From assembly GCF_002266435.3 (NCBI RefSeq), contig NZ_CP029426.2, positions 3,130,001-3,194,000 of the forward strand: a stretch of 64,000 bases of DNA, read 5' to 3'. Position numbers and translations under genes: made by a program. This DNA is from Bradyrhizobium amphicarpaeae. GTDB taxonomy: Bacteria > Pseudomonadota > Alphaproteobacteria > Rhizobiales > Xanthobacteraceae. Below are positions 27,872 to 35,699 of this stretch, one piece after another. Position 1 is the first letter of the stretch. Each line of letters begins with the position of its first letter. Below the pieces are notes generated by a model. The model did no database searches. It was not told the DNA's origin and was given only the letters and a program-made list of their open reading frames with translations.

Positions 27872-28603
27872 TCACTCAAGGCGCTGCTCCACGAGATAGG
27901 AGAGATCGCCCTTCTCCAGGCTCATGATGCGTTTCGCATGCGCGGCAGCGCGGTGATCATGCGTCACCATCACGATCGTCCTGCCCATGTCGCGGTTCAG
28001 CCGCTGCATGATCTCGAGCACCTCCTTCGCCGACTGCCGGTCGAGATCGCCCGTCGGCTCGTCGGCCACCAGCACCGTCGGGTCGGTGACGATCGCCCGA
28101 GCGATGGCCACGCGCTGCTGCTGTCCGCCCGAGAGCTCCGAGGGCAGATGCTTGACGCGATCGCTGAGGCCGACCAGGCTGAGCGCGAGTTGCGCACGGT
28201 CTCGGCGTTCGCGCCGTCCCAGGCTCGTGAGCGTGAGAGGCAACTCGACGTTCTCGAGCGCCGTGAGCACGGGCATCAAATTGTAGAACTGGAAGATGAA
28301 GCCCACGTTCGCCGCCCGCCAGTCGGCGAGTTCGGCTTCCGGAAGGAGCGTGATGTCCTCGCCCCCCACCTTGATCGAGCCCTGGTCCGGACTGTCGATG
28401 CCGGCGATCAGGTTTAGCATCGTCGATTTGCCGGATCCCGACGGCCCCATCAGGGCGAGAAACTCCTTGCGGCGGATGTCGAACGTGAGTCCGGCAAGGA
28501 CCGGGACGATCTGTGCGCCGCGCCTGTAGCTCTTGCTTACGTCGCTCAGCGCGATCAGCACGTCTTCTCCGGTCCGCGCTTCGGAGATGTGAAGCAAGGT
28601 CAC
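27872..28603 (-). CDS. ABC exporter ATPase (LolD/MacB/DevA type)
   Basis: This 243-residue ATPase has Walker [10 protein letters not shown], signature [14 protein letters not shown], Walker [13 protein letters not shown] and switch [13 protein letters not shown]. The [25 protein letters not shown] stretch is typical of the LolD/MacB/DevA subfamily. GTG start at 28603 overlaps the fusion-protein stop by 4 bases. It powers the two FtsX permeases. Confidence 0.92.
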   Translation of the reverse strand: MTLLHISEARTGEDVLIALSDVSKSYRRGAQIVPVLAGLTFDIRRKEFLALMGPSGSGKSTMLNLIAGIDSPDQGSIKVGGEDITLLPEAELADWRAANVGFIFQFYNLMPVLTALENVELPLTLTSLGRRERRDRAQLALSLVGLSDRVKHLPSELSGGQQQRVAIARAIVTDPTVLVADEPTGDLDRQSAKEVLEIMQRLNRDMGRTIVMVTHDHRAAAHAKRIMSLEKGDLSYLVEQRLE

Positions 28604-29847
28604 TTCGTGGCCTGCTTCACTGCGCGCCCGTCGACGAGATCGTCCAACGGCCGGACCACCACACGCGTGCCGGCCTTGACGTCGCGGACCTCGATCTGAT
28701 CGCCAACCTTCGATCCGAGATCCACGCTCCGCAGACGGGCCTTGCCATCCTCGACGACGTAGAGATGCTGTCGCCCGTCGAGCTCGAAGACGGCGGCCAT
28801 CGGCACTGCAAGGACGGGCTTGCGTTCTAATTCGGAGACTTCACGCTCGAGGAACGCCACCTTGGCGCTCATGTCCGGGAGCATTCTCGGGTCGCGCTGC
28901 AAGAACCGGACTTTCACGAGGGTCGACGCCTTGGCGCGATCCACGGTCGGCACCATCCGGCTGACCACGCCTTCGAAACGCTCGCCGGGGATCGCATCCA
29001 GCTGGATCTCGACCGGTTGCCCCACGTGGATGCTCAGGTACGACGACTCCGCCACGTCGGCTTCCACTTCGAGCGAGTCCATATCGGCAATGGTGACCAC
29101 CGCGCCCTTGGTGTCGATCGCCTGCGAGAACGGCGTGATCGTGTCGCCTACGTTGGCGTGCCGCGTCAGGACGACGCCGTCGAAGGGCGCCCGGATTTGC
29201 GTCTGCCCCACGGCGACTTCGGAGGCGCGGAGATTGGCCTGCGCCGCGGCGATGGCGGCCCCGTACCCGGCAAACGCGGCGCGCGCCTTGGCGAGACGTG
29301 CCTCGGCGCTTTCGCGCGTCGAGTCGCTGATGATGTTCTTTTCGCCGAGAGCCTCGGAGCGCCTGAACGCGATTTCCGCCTGCGTGAGTTCCGCGCGCCC
29401 CTGTGCGAGGTTGGCTTCGGCAACCTGCACGTTGGCGGCTGCCTGGTCGCGCACCGCCGCTGTGTCGCTACTCTCGATCCGGGCGATGATCTCTCCCTCG
29501 TGCACCTTGCTGCCTTCGAGCACACCGAGCCATTCGAGGCGGCCTGTCGCCTTCGAGGCGACCGACGCCTTGCGTTGAGCCACGACGTATCCGGTCGCAT
29601 TCAACAGAGTCAGTGCCTGTGACGGATAGATGGAGTAGACCACAGCGGTCTCGACAACGATCTGCGCATGCCGGCGCCACAGCCACGTCGCGCCGCCGAT
29701 GCCGACGAGCAGGACGACGAGAATGACGCGCCCAAGGATGCGGCGGAATTGTCTGCGGCGCCGTGAGCCGGCGCTACGGTCGATGGCAAGCGCGGACAGA
29801 TCGGGGGCGTCGGGTGCGCCGTCGCTCAGGGCCTGGGGCAAAGTCAT
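28600..29847 (-). CDS. Membrane fusion protein (HlyD/MacA/DevB type)
   Basis: This 415-residue periplasmic adaptor is anchored by one N-terminal helix (VILVVLLVGIGGATWLW, about residues 38-54). The lipoyl half-motifs flank an alpha-hairpin (EANLAQGRAELTQAEIAFRRSEAL...) and end in QIRAPFDGVV; beta-barrel and proximal domains follow. It is the first gene of the exporter operon. It would link the FtsX permeases to an outer-membrane TolC-like channel, which is not encoded in this window. ATG 29847 was chosen; a TTG at 29904 would add 19 residues without a clear ribosome site. Confidence 0.9.
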   Translation of the reverse strand: MTLPQALSDGAPDAPDLSALAIDRSAGSRRRRQFRRILGRVILVVLLVGIGGATWLWRRHAQIVVETAVVYSIYPSQALTLLNATGYVVAQRKASVASKATGRLEWLGVLEGSKVHEGEIIARIESSDTAAVRDQAAANVQVAEANLAQGRAELTQAEIAFRRSEALGEKNIISDSTRESAEARLAKARAAFAGYGAAIAAAQANLRASEVAVGQTQIRAPFDGVVLTRHANVGDTITPFSQAIDTKGAVVTIADMDSLEVEADVAESSYLSIHVGQPVEIQLDAIPGERFEGVVSRMVPTVDRAKASTLVKVRFLQRDPRMLPDMSAKVAFLEREVSELERKPVLAVPMAAVFELDGRQHLYVVEDGKARLRSVDLGSKVGDQIEVRDVKAGTRVVVRPLDDLVDGRAVKQATK

Positions 29848-30336
29848 GGTTTGATCATGGACTTCCGGGCAAAACAGCGCAGAGTTGAAAAAATATCTTA
29901 TCAAGAAAGCCGTAAGCCATGCCCTTGACCACTGTCAATTAGCATTAAATGGACGCGCTTGAAATCCGCGAGGTCGTAATCTCCAATCTTCTCATGGCGT
30001 TAAACATGGCCGATGGCTACCGCACCGACGGACCGCCAAGTTGCGCTGCCGCATGAAGTCACGGTTTCCACACAGGAGGTTATGATCGTGTCTTCAATCA
30101 CGCCGCGGTTCTGCCGCGCGATCGTTCACCATGGCGGCGCCGGCACCACGGCCGCCAGCGTGCGCTCCGGCGTCGCCCTTGAGGGCAAGTGATCTTCCGT
30201 CTCGCGATCGAGCAGGGTCGCGCGAGATTAGCTTATGATCCCCACCCGATGGTGCACCTGCCCAGCGCTTGCGTTGGATGTGCGCCGCCGGACCCTTTGC
30301 TAAGACATCACCATCGCCTCCCTGGAGCCCATGCTG
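29848..30336. other. Intergenic region with gene debris
   Basis: These 490 bases lie between the exporter operon and the serine hydrolase. They should hold both divergent promoters. Inside is a short open frame at 30082-30192 that matches a glycosyltransferase motif (listed separately). The AT-richer part near 29900-30000 has no gene I recognise. Confidence 0.5.
30082..30192 (+). pseudogene. Remnant of a UDP-glycosyltransferase C-terminal motif
   Basis: A 36-codon open frame behind a perfect AGGAGG contains RAIVHHGGAGTTAASVRSGVA. This closely follows the nucleotide-sugar-binding signature of GT1/GT28 sterol- and lipid-type glucosyltransferases (IVHHGGAGTTAAGLRAGVP). The rest of the roughly 400-residue enzyme is absent and a stop follows at once. 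It is best read as a fragment left by deletion or recombination next to the lipid-type cluster. Confidence 0.55.
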
Positions 30337-31584
30337 ATGTCCGTCCCGCCGACCAATCCCAGCGCCACCGAATCGGACCCCGAAACCCTCGGCTGGATGC
30401 GCGGCTTCCCGCCGTCCGCCGATCGCCTCATCACCTTCCAGGACGGCTCCTTCCGCAATTTCCCAGAACTGCGCTGGGCGTGGAGCAACATCCGTCAGCT
30501 CGTGCCCACCGTGAACGTCTGGCGTGGGCAGGGGCCTGCGTCGCCGCTGCCGCGGGCGGAGCAGGACATCGGCGCGGTCGCCTCGACCACCATGGACGGC
30601 CGTCCCATGACGTTCGCCAAGATGCTGGAGGAGACCTACACCGACGGCATTGCGGTGCTGCATCGGGGCAGGCTGATCTATGAGCGCTATTTCGGCGCGC
30701 TGAAGTCACACAAGCCGCATATCGGCATGTCCGTGACGAAGTCGTTCACCGGCGTGCTCGCAGGGCTTCTGGTCAGCGAGGGCAAGATCGATCCGCAGGC
30801 GCCGGTCACCGATTATGTGCCGGAGCTGAAGGCCAGCGCATTCGGCGATGCGCGCGTACACGAGGTCATGGATATGACCACGGGGCTCGCCTACACTGAG
30901 GTCTATACCGACAAGAATTCGGATGTGTGGGGCCTGCGGCGCGCCAACGGCATGGCGCCGATCCCGCCGGATTATGACGGGCCCACCAACATCTTCGATT
31001 TCCTGATCGCGCAACAGAAGCAGGGCGAGCACGGCCAAGTGTTCGCCTACAAGACCGTCAACACCGACGTGCTGGCGTGGATCTGCCGGCGCGTCAGCGG
31101 CCTGACCTTGGCGGAGCTCTTGTCCGAGCGGATCTGGCAGCCGATGGGCGCGGAGGAGGACGCGCATTATCACGTCGATCGGATCGGCACCGAGAGCGGC
31201 GGCGGTGGTCTCTCGACGACGCTGCGCGATCTCGCCCGCTTCGGCGAGACCATGCGCAATCATGGCCGTTTCAACGGTCGCCAGATCGTGCCGTCACAGG
31301 TGGTCGAGGACATCGCGCGCGGTGGTGATCCCGAGAAGTTCAAGCCGGCTGGTTACCCGACGCTGCCGGGAGCGTCCTATCGCAATCAATGGTGGGTCAC
31401 GCACAATGCGCACGGCACCTACATGGCGCGCGGTGTCTACGGCCAGGGCATTTATGTCGATCCCAAGGCCGAGATGGTGATCGCCCGCTACGCCTCGCAC
31501 CCCGTCGCCGGCAACGCCGCCAACGATCCAGTGACGCTGCCGGCCTACATGGCGCTGGCGAAGACACTGATGGCAGGCGGGTAG
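30337..31584 (+). CDS. Beta-lactamase-fold serine hydrolase
   Basis: This is a 415-residue class C beta-lactamase/esterase-fold hydrolase, in the group that includes 6-aminohexanoate-dimer hydrolase (NylB). S132-V-T-K135 is the catalytic SxxK. A YKTVN-like second motif (AYKTVNTDVLAW) and a C-terminal GVYGQGIYVD segment follow. No signal peptide is evident. It probably hydrolyses an ester or amide; the substrate is unknown. ATG 30337 is preferred over ATG 30331. The first third of this gene is also present as a broken copy at 4684-5062. Confidence 0.87.
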   Translation: MSVPPTNPSATESDPETLGWMRGFPPSADRLITFQDGSFRNFPELRWAWSNIRQLVPTVNVWRGQGPASPLPRAEQDIGAVASTTMDGRPMTFAKMLEETYTDGIAVLHRGRLIYERYFGALKSHKPHIGMSVTKSFTGVLAGLLVSEGKIDPQAPVTDYVPELKASAFGDARVHEVMDMTTGLAYTEVYTDKNSDVWGLRRANGMAPIPPDYDGPTNIFDFLIAQQKQGEHGQVFAYKTVNTDVLAWICRRVSGLTLAELLSERIWQPMGAEEDAHYHVDRIGTESGGGGLSTTLRDLARFGETMRNHGRFNGRQIVPSQVVEDIARGGDPEKFKPAGYPTLPGASYRNQWWVTHNAHGTYMARGVYGQGIYVDPKAEMVIARYASHPVAGNAANDPVTLPAYMALAKTLMAGG

Positions 31585-31600
31585 GGGGCGGGCCTCTTCG

Positions 31601-31702
31601 TAGCCCGGATGAAGCGAAGGCGGAATCCGGGACGGACCAACCGTATCGCGCGACTGCCCGTGCAGAACGAACCCCGGATTGCACTGCGCTCCATCCGGGA
31701 TA
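31601..31702. repeat. Pair of REP-like elements
   Basis: TAGCCCGGATGAAGCGAAGG...AATCCGGGA (31601-31632) and CCCCGGATTGCACTGCGCTCC...ATCCGGGAT (31672-31702) are inverted CCCGGAT palindromes of the kind found between genes in Bradyrhizobium. A related element is at 39891-39922. They follow the serine hydrolase gene and face the cupin gene. Confidence 0.55.
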
Positions 31703-31746
31703 CGAGGTCTGCCGGAGCTAGCAAGCCTGGTCGAACACGTCACCGG

Positions 31747-32103
31747 CTAAGCGGCGTCGTGTGCCTCCTGCCAATGCGGGTAGGTGACGTAGGCGGTCAC
31801 GGCGCCTTGATCGTGCGAGCGGATGGTGACCGTCTCGCCCTTCGGCATGTAGACGATCTCGCCGGGACCTGCGGTGACGGTGCTGCCGCTACTTGTCACC
31901 GAGAGCTTGCCTTCCAGGACGAGCATGACGTCGTCGACGGTGAGCTTTTCGTCCAGGCTCTGGTTCGGCGCATAGCGGCCGAAGCCGATGGTGATAGGCC
32001 CGCCGTGACGCTGGTCGATCACATTGGCGGCGAAGATGTCGCCGTCCTGTCCCGGAGAACGTTCGAACGAGGCGTCGGCAAGGGCGAATTTGCGAACTTT
32101 CAT
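31747..32103 (-). CDS. Cupin-domain protein (EutQ-like)
   Basis: This 118-residue single-cupin protein has barrel strands DDVMLVLEGKLSVTSSG and PGEIVYMPKGETVTIRSHDQGAVTAYVTYPHW. It resembles the cupin of EutQ. There are few metal-binding histidines in cupin motif 1, so it may bind a ligand rather than catalyse. The start ATG 32103 has a GGAAGG site 6 bases upstream. It is transcribed away from the SRPBCC/ArsR pair, so the operator at 32201-32224 could serve both. Confidence 0.75.
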   Translation of the reverse strand: MKVRKFALADASFERSPGQDGDIFAANVIDQRHGGPITIGFGRYAPNQSLDEKLTVDDVMLVLEGKLSVTSSGSTVTAGPGEIVYMPKGETVTIRSHDQGAVTAYVTYPHWQEAHDAA

Positions 32104-32200
32104 GAAAACCTTCCGTCTGGATCGATTGGCGGCAGGTCGGGTAGACGTTTGAGTGGGGGTTTTGTTCAACCGCGGGACGGTTTGACGCGGCGATCGGCCA

Positions 32201-32224
32201 TAATATAAGAATTGACTTATATTA
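32201..32224. promoter_or_regulatory. Perfect palindrome, probable ArsR operator
   Basis: TAATATAAG (32201-32209) and CTTATATTA (32216-32224) are perfect 9-base arms around AATTGA. The AT-rich palindrome stands out in GC-rich DNA and lies about 50 bases before the SRPBCC-ArsR pair, in the divergent gap with the cupin gene. Confidence 0.65.
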
Positions 32225-32271
32225 GTAGAGGACGATATTCATCGTCGAACATGACGATCGGAGGACCGCCA

Positions 32272-32934
32272 ATGCAGATCGACGTCGCAAGAGTGTTGGG
32301 ACTTGTCACGCGTTCGGTGACGAATTTCGAGAAAGACGGGAAAGCTGCGAGCGCAGTGACATTGACGCGGCTCTACGACACCAGCGTCGACGATCTCTGG
32401 GACGCCGTGACCAGCAGGGAACGGATTCCGCGCTGGTTTGCGGCGGTCGAGGGCGACCTCCGGCTCGGCGGACGCTACCAGGTCAAGGGCAATGCCGGCG
32501 GCACCATCACGGCGTGCACGCCGCCGACCCATTTCGCCGCGACGTGGGAATTCGGCGGCGCGATCAGCTGGATCGACGTCAAGCTGGCGGCCGAACGACA
32601 GCAGGCGCGTTTGACGCTTGAGCACACCGCGATCATCGAGGATCATTGGAATCAGTTCGGCCCGGGCGCGGTGGGCGTCGGTTGGGACCTCGCGCTCGCG
32701 GGACTCGACCGCTATGTTGCCTCCGGGGCATCGGTCGACCATGAGACGGCAGAGGCGTGGATGGGCTCACCGGAGGGCAAGGACTTCATGACGACCAGCG
32801 GCGAGTCCTGGCGCGCGGCGCATGTGGCAAGCGGGGTCGATCCCGGCGAGGCGAAGCAACGCTCCGACCGGACCATCGCGTTCTATCGCGGCGAGATGCC
32901 GCCCGACATCGCTCATCCCGGTACAGGAAGCTGA
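32272..32934 (+). CDS. SRPBCC (AHSA1-like) domain protein
   Basis: This 220-residue START/AHSA1-like protein has VTLTRLYDTSVDDLWDAVTSRERIPRWFAAVEGDLRLGGRY at residues about 27-67, the typical ligand-pocket entry of this family. A GGAGG site precedes ATG 32272. Its stop overlaps the ArsR start (TGATG). SRPBCC-ArsR pairs are common and are thought to respond to hydrophobic ligands or stress; the ligand here is unknown. Confidence 0.85.
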   Translation: MQIDVARVLGLVTRSVTNFEKDGKAASAVTLTRLYDTSVDDLWDAVTSRERIPRWFAAVEGDLRLGGRYQVKGNAGGTITACTPPTHFAATWEFGGAISWIDVKLAAERQQARLTLEHTAIIEDHWNQFGPGAVGVGWDLALAGLDRYVASGASVDHETAEAWMGSPEGKDFMTTSGESWRAAHVASGVDPGEAKQRSDRTIAFYRGEMPPDIAHPGTGS

Positions 32935-33296
32935 TGCAGGTCTTCGAGGTCCTCGCCGATCCCGTCCGCCGCCGCATCCTCGAGCTGCTGGGCCAAAGCG
33001 AAATGGCATCCGGTGAGGTCGTCGACGTCATTGGGGCGGAGTTCGGCATCACCCAGGCGGCGGTCTCGCAGCACCTCAAGGTGCTGCGCGAGAGCGGCTT
33101 TGCCAACGTGCGGGCCGAGGCGCAGAGGCGGCTCTATTCGGTCGATGCCGCAGGCCTCCGCGCGGTCGATTCGTGGATCGATCAGTTCCGGAATTTTTGG
33201 GAGCCGAAGCTCGACGCGCTGGCGACGGAAATCGCGCGCGGCAAGCGCGAGCGCCGCAATGCGCCGATCACCAAGCGAGGCGGGAAGAGGGCGTGA
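32934..33296 (+). CDS. ArsR family winged-helix repressor
   Basis: This is a 120-residue regulator. It starts QVFEVLADPVRRRILELLG, with recognition helix ITQAAVSQHLKVLRESGFANVRAEAQRRLYSVD, which fits the non-metal AHSA1-associated ArsR subgroup. No cysteine metal-site pair is visible. The basic tail (KRERRNAPITKRGGKRA) is typical of the subgroup. It is coupled to the SRPBCC gene and probably binds the upstream palindrome. Confidence 0.9.
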   Translation: MQVFEVLADPVRRRILELLGQSEMASGEVVDVIGAEFGITQAAVSQHLKVLRESGFANVRAEAQRRLYSVDAAGLRAVDSWIDQFRNFWEPKLDALATEIARGKRERRNAPITKRGGKRA

Positions 33297-33440
33297 GGAT
33301 AGAGAATTCGTCGGGTGGATTAATCCGCGGCTGCGCTGAGCGCAGGTTGCTGGCGTAGTCCACCATTCTCGTGTCCGTCCGTGCGGGTAGATGGCGGATG
33401 ACCCTTTGCTAATCCTCCCTCCGAGCGGCGTTTCCAGGCA

Positions 33441-33677
33441 TCAAGCCTGGAGCCAGCGCTGAAGGTCATCCGTCTTGGGCAGGCCACCGGCATGGACGAC
33501 GTTGCCGTCGATGACGATGCCCGGGGTCGAGATGACGCCGAATTTGGCGATCGCCTCGTAGTCGGTGATCTTCTCGACGGTCACGTCAATGCCGAGCCTC
33601 GCCGCCTCGGCCTTGACCATCTCTTCGGTCGTCTTGCAGCGGGCGCAGCCCGGGCCCAGCACCTTGATGTCTCTCAT
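33441..33677 (-). CDS. Thioredoxin-like small disulfide protein
   Basis: This 78-residue protein has the pattern IKVLGPGCARCKTTEEMV (CxxC at residues about 11-14) and VISTPGIVIDGNVVHAGGLP (cis-Pro loop), typical of the thioredoxin-like family encoded next to DUF318/ArsP-type permeases. It starts 11 bases after the permease gene and is cotranscribed. It likely supplies thiol chemistry for the neighbouring transporter. Confidence 0.87.
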   Translation of the reverse strand: MRDIKVLGPGCARCKTTEEMVKAEAARLGIDVTVEKITDYEAIAKFGVISTPGIVIDGNVVHAGGLPKTDDLQRWLQA

Positions 33678-33688
33678 GATGTGTCCTT

Positions 33689-34735
33689 TCACGAAAACAG
33701 GGCGTTGAAGAGAAATCCGACCGCAAGGATTCCGCAGGCAACGACGGCGGCGAACACCGCGATCAGCTTCAGGCTCAGCACCTTGCGCAGGATGATCATT
33801 TCGGGAAGCGACAGCGCGATCACCGACATCATGAAGGCAAGGACGGTACCGAGCGCCATGCCTTTGCCCAGCAAGGCCTCGACCACCGGGATGATGCCTG
33901 CTGCATTGGAATACATGGGGATGCCGAGGGCGACCGCGGCCGGCACGGACCACCACGCGTCGGCACCCATGATCCGCGACAGCAATTCGGCGGGCACGTA
34001 GCCATGGATGAAGGCGCCGGCTGCGATCCCGGCGATGATCCAGTACCAGACTTTGCCGACGATCTCCTTGACCGCGTTCCAGCCGGCCTCGAACCGATCA
34101 ACCCAGCTCATCTGGCCGGGCTGGAGATCGATATCTCCCGCGCGCACGTTGCGGACCCATTCCTCCAGCCAGCCTTCGAGATGCAGGCGGCCTATGACCC
34201 AGCCTGAGACGATGGCAACGGCAAGTCCGAAGGCCAGATAGGTGAGGGCAACGCGCCACCCGACGAGTGCGAACAGCAGTCCGAGTGCGACCTCGTTGAT
34301 CATGGGAGCGGCAATGAGGAAGGAGAAGGTCACGCCCAGCGGAATTCCTGCCGAGACGAAACCGACGAACAGCGGTACCGCCGAGCAGGAACAGAACGGC
34401 GTGAAGACGCCGAGGCCGGCCGCGGCGATGTTACCCAGCCCTTCGCGCTTGCCCGCCAACATCGCGCGCGTGTGCTCCGGTGAAAAGAAGGTTCGCACCA
34501 CCCCCATGGCAAAGACCACGAGGACCAGCAGCATCAGCACCTTGGGCGTGTCGTAGAGGAAGAACTCGATCGAGGAGGCAAGCGCGCTGCCCTGGGGGAT
34601 CGGCATTCGCGCAACCGCCGCCCGCGAAAAATCCTCGAGTTGTCGGTAAATCGCGAACCATGCGACGATCGCGACTGCGATGCCGCCGATCCATGCAACC
34701 GGAGAACGCCTGAACCCGAGTGCCTGGGTGGTCAT
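33689..34735 (-). CDS. Permease of the DUF318 (ArsP/YraQ-like) family
   Basis: This 348-residue inner-membrane protein has about eight helices. The TPFCSCSAVPLFVGF motif (CxC) and the later SNAAGIIPVVEALL repeat mark the DUF318/ArsP family, whose characterised members export organoarsenicals; others are of unknown substrate. It is cotranscribed with the thioredoxin-like gene. No arsenic-resistance genes stand beside it, so the substrate is open. Confidence 0.85.
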   Translation of the reverse strand: MTTQALGFRRSPVAWIGGIAVAIVAWFAIYRQLEDFSRAAVARMPIPQGSALASSIEFFLYDTPKVLMLLVLVVFAMGVVRTFFSPEHTRAMLAGKREGLGNIAAAGLGVFTPFCSCSAVPLFVGFVSAGIPLGVTFSFLIAAPMINEVALGLLFALVGWRVALTYLAFGLAVAIVSGWVIGRLHLEGWLEEWVRNVRAGDIDLQPGQMSWVDRFEAGWNAVKEIVGKVWYWIIAGIAAGAFIHGYVPAELLSRIMGADAWWSVPAAVALGIPMYSNAAGIIPVVEALLGKGMALGTVLAFMMSVIALSLPEMIILRKVLSLKLIAVFAAVVACGILAVGFLFNALFS

Positions 34736-35013
34736 GTCATGAGACTTCGCGACTGATCGAACATGGCAGTCCGGATGAAACCAAGCGCGTCGCGCCGCGC
34801 CTTGTAGCTCTGGCGACGCGTCTCGCTTTTTGCTTGCGCGGGCAAACCATGGAAAGTGCTTAGGCGCCGACCGGCACGCGTGCATTGACCTTTGTCAATT
34901 CAGCAAGCCCCCGATCCGGCCGCGGCGCTCGCGGCCAGCGGCGCTGCTTCGACCGGGGGCAGTAGGCCGGCGCCCTGGCGATCGCAACGCCCGGTCCCTG
35001 TCGCAAGCAAAGC

Positions 35014-35514
35014 TTACGGGTTCCGCGCCATCTTCTCAAACTTCTTCACCAGCCGCTCGCGCTTGAGCCGCGACAGCCGCTGGATCCAGAACATGCCGTC
35101 GAGCTGGTCGATCTCATGCTGGTGGCATACGGCGCGCAGGCCGTCCGATTCCTCGCTTCGCATGTTGGCGTCGAGATCCTGATAGCTGATCCGCACGCGC
35201 GCATGGCGCTGGACCTCGTCATTGACGCCGGGCATCGAGACGCTGCCTTCGCGGTGCAGGATCATCTCGGGTGAGGTCCATTCAATGACCGGATTGACGT
35301 AGGTGAGGGGGCCTTCCCTGGCGTCGAGCTCGAGCACGACAAGCCGCAAGGGCACACCGATATGCGGCGCGGTGATGCCGATGCCGGGCGCGGCGCGCAT
35401 GGTGTCGAGCAGGTCCGCCGCGAGCTCGCGCAGGCCGTCGTCGAATGCGGTGACTGGGCGCGCCGGCATCGCGAGCCGGCGGTCGGGGTAACGGACGATG
35501 GGGCGGATGGTCAT
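35014..35514 (-). CDS. Peptide-deformylase-like protein lacking two metal ligands
   Basis: This 166-residue protein has the deformylase fold pattern: GIGITAPH (residues 44-51, normally GxGxAAPQ), EGSVS (89-93, normally EGCLS) and HEIDQ (133-137, normally HEIDH). H133 and E134 remain, but the metal-binding cysteine is S91 and the second histidine is Q137. With one of three ligands left, ordinary Fe/Zn deformylase activity is unlikely. The frame is intact and the flanking sequence well conserved, so it is a divergent paralogue rather than a broken gene. The housekeeping def is not in this window. Confidence 0.85.
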   Translation of the reverse strand: MTIRPIVRYPDRRLAMPARPVTAFDDGLRELAADLLDTMRAAPGIGITAPHIGVPLRLVVLELDAREGPLTYVNPVIEWTSPEMILHREGSVSMPGVNDEVQRHARVRISYQDLDANMRSEESDGLRAVCHQHEIDQLDGMFWIQRLSRLKRERLVKKFEKMARNP

Positions 35515-35699
35515 GATCGGAGCGACCAATGCGGGCGAGAAGCAGTATCGAGGATCGGGAAGGCGACCAAGCACGGTTTATCGTTGCGCATGTGATTGGT
35601 CTCTTGTAACCTTCGGTTGTAAATTTTTGACATTTCAGAGATGCGCTCAAGCTACCCGTATCTTCATTTTTGTATCTACGTTTTTCTTTGGGGGAAGAC

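Noticed and set aside
33689..34885. Longer start for the DUF318 permease at 34885
   Set aside because: The extra 50 residues are low-complexity and polar; ATG 34735 starts directly before the first helix.
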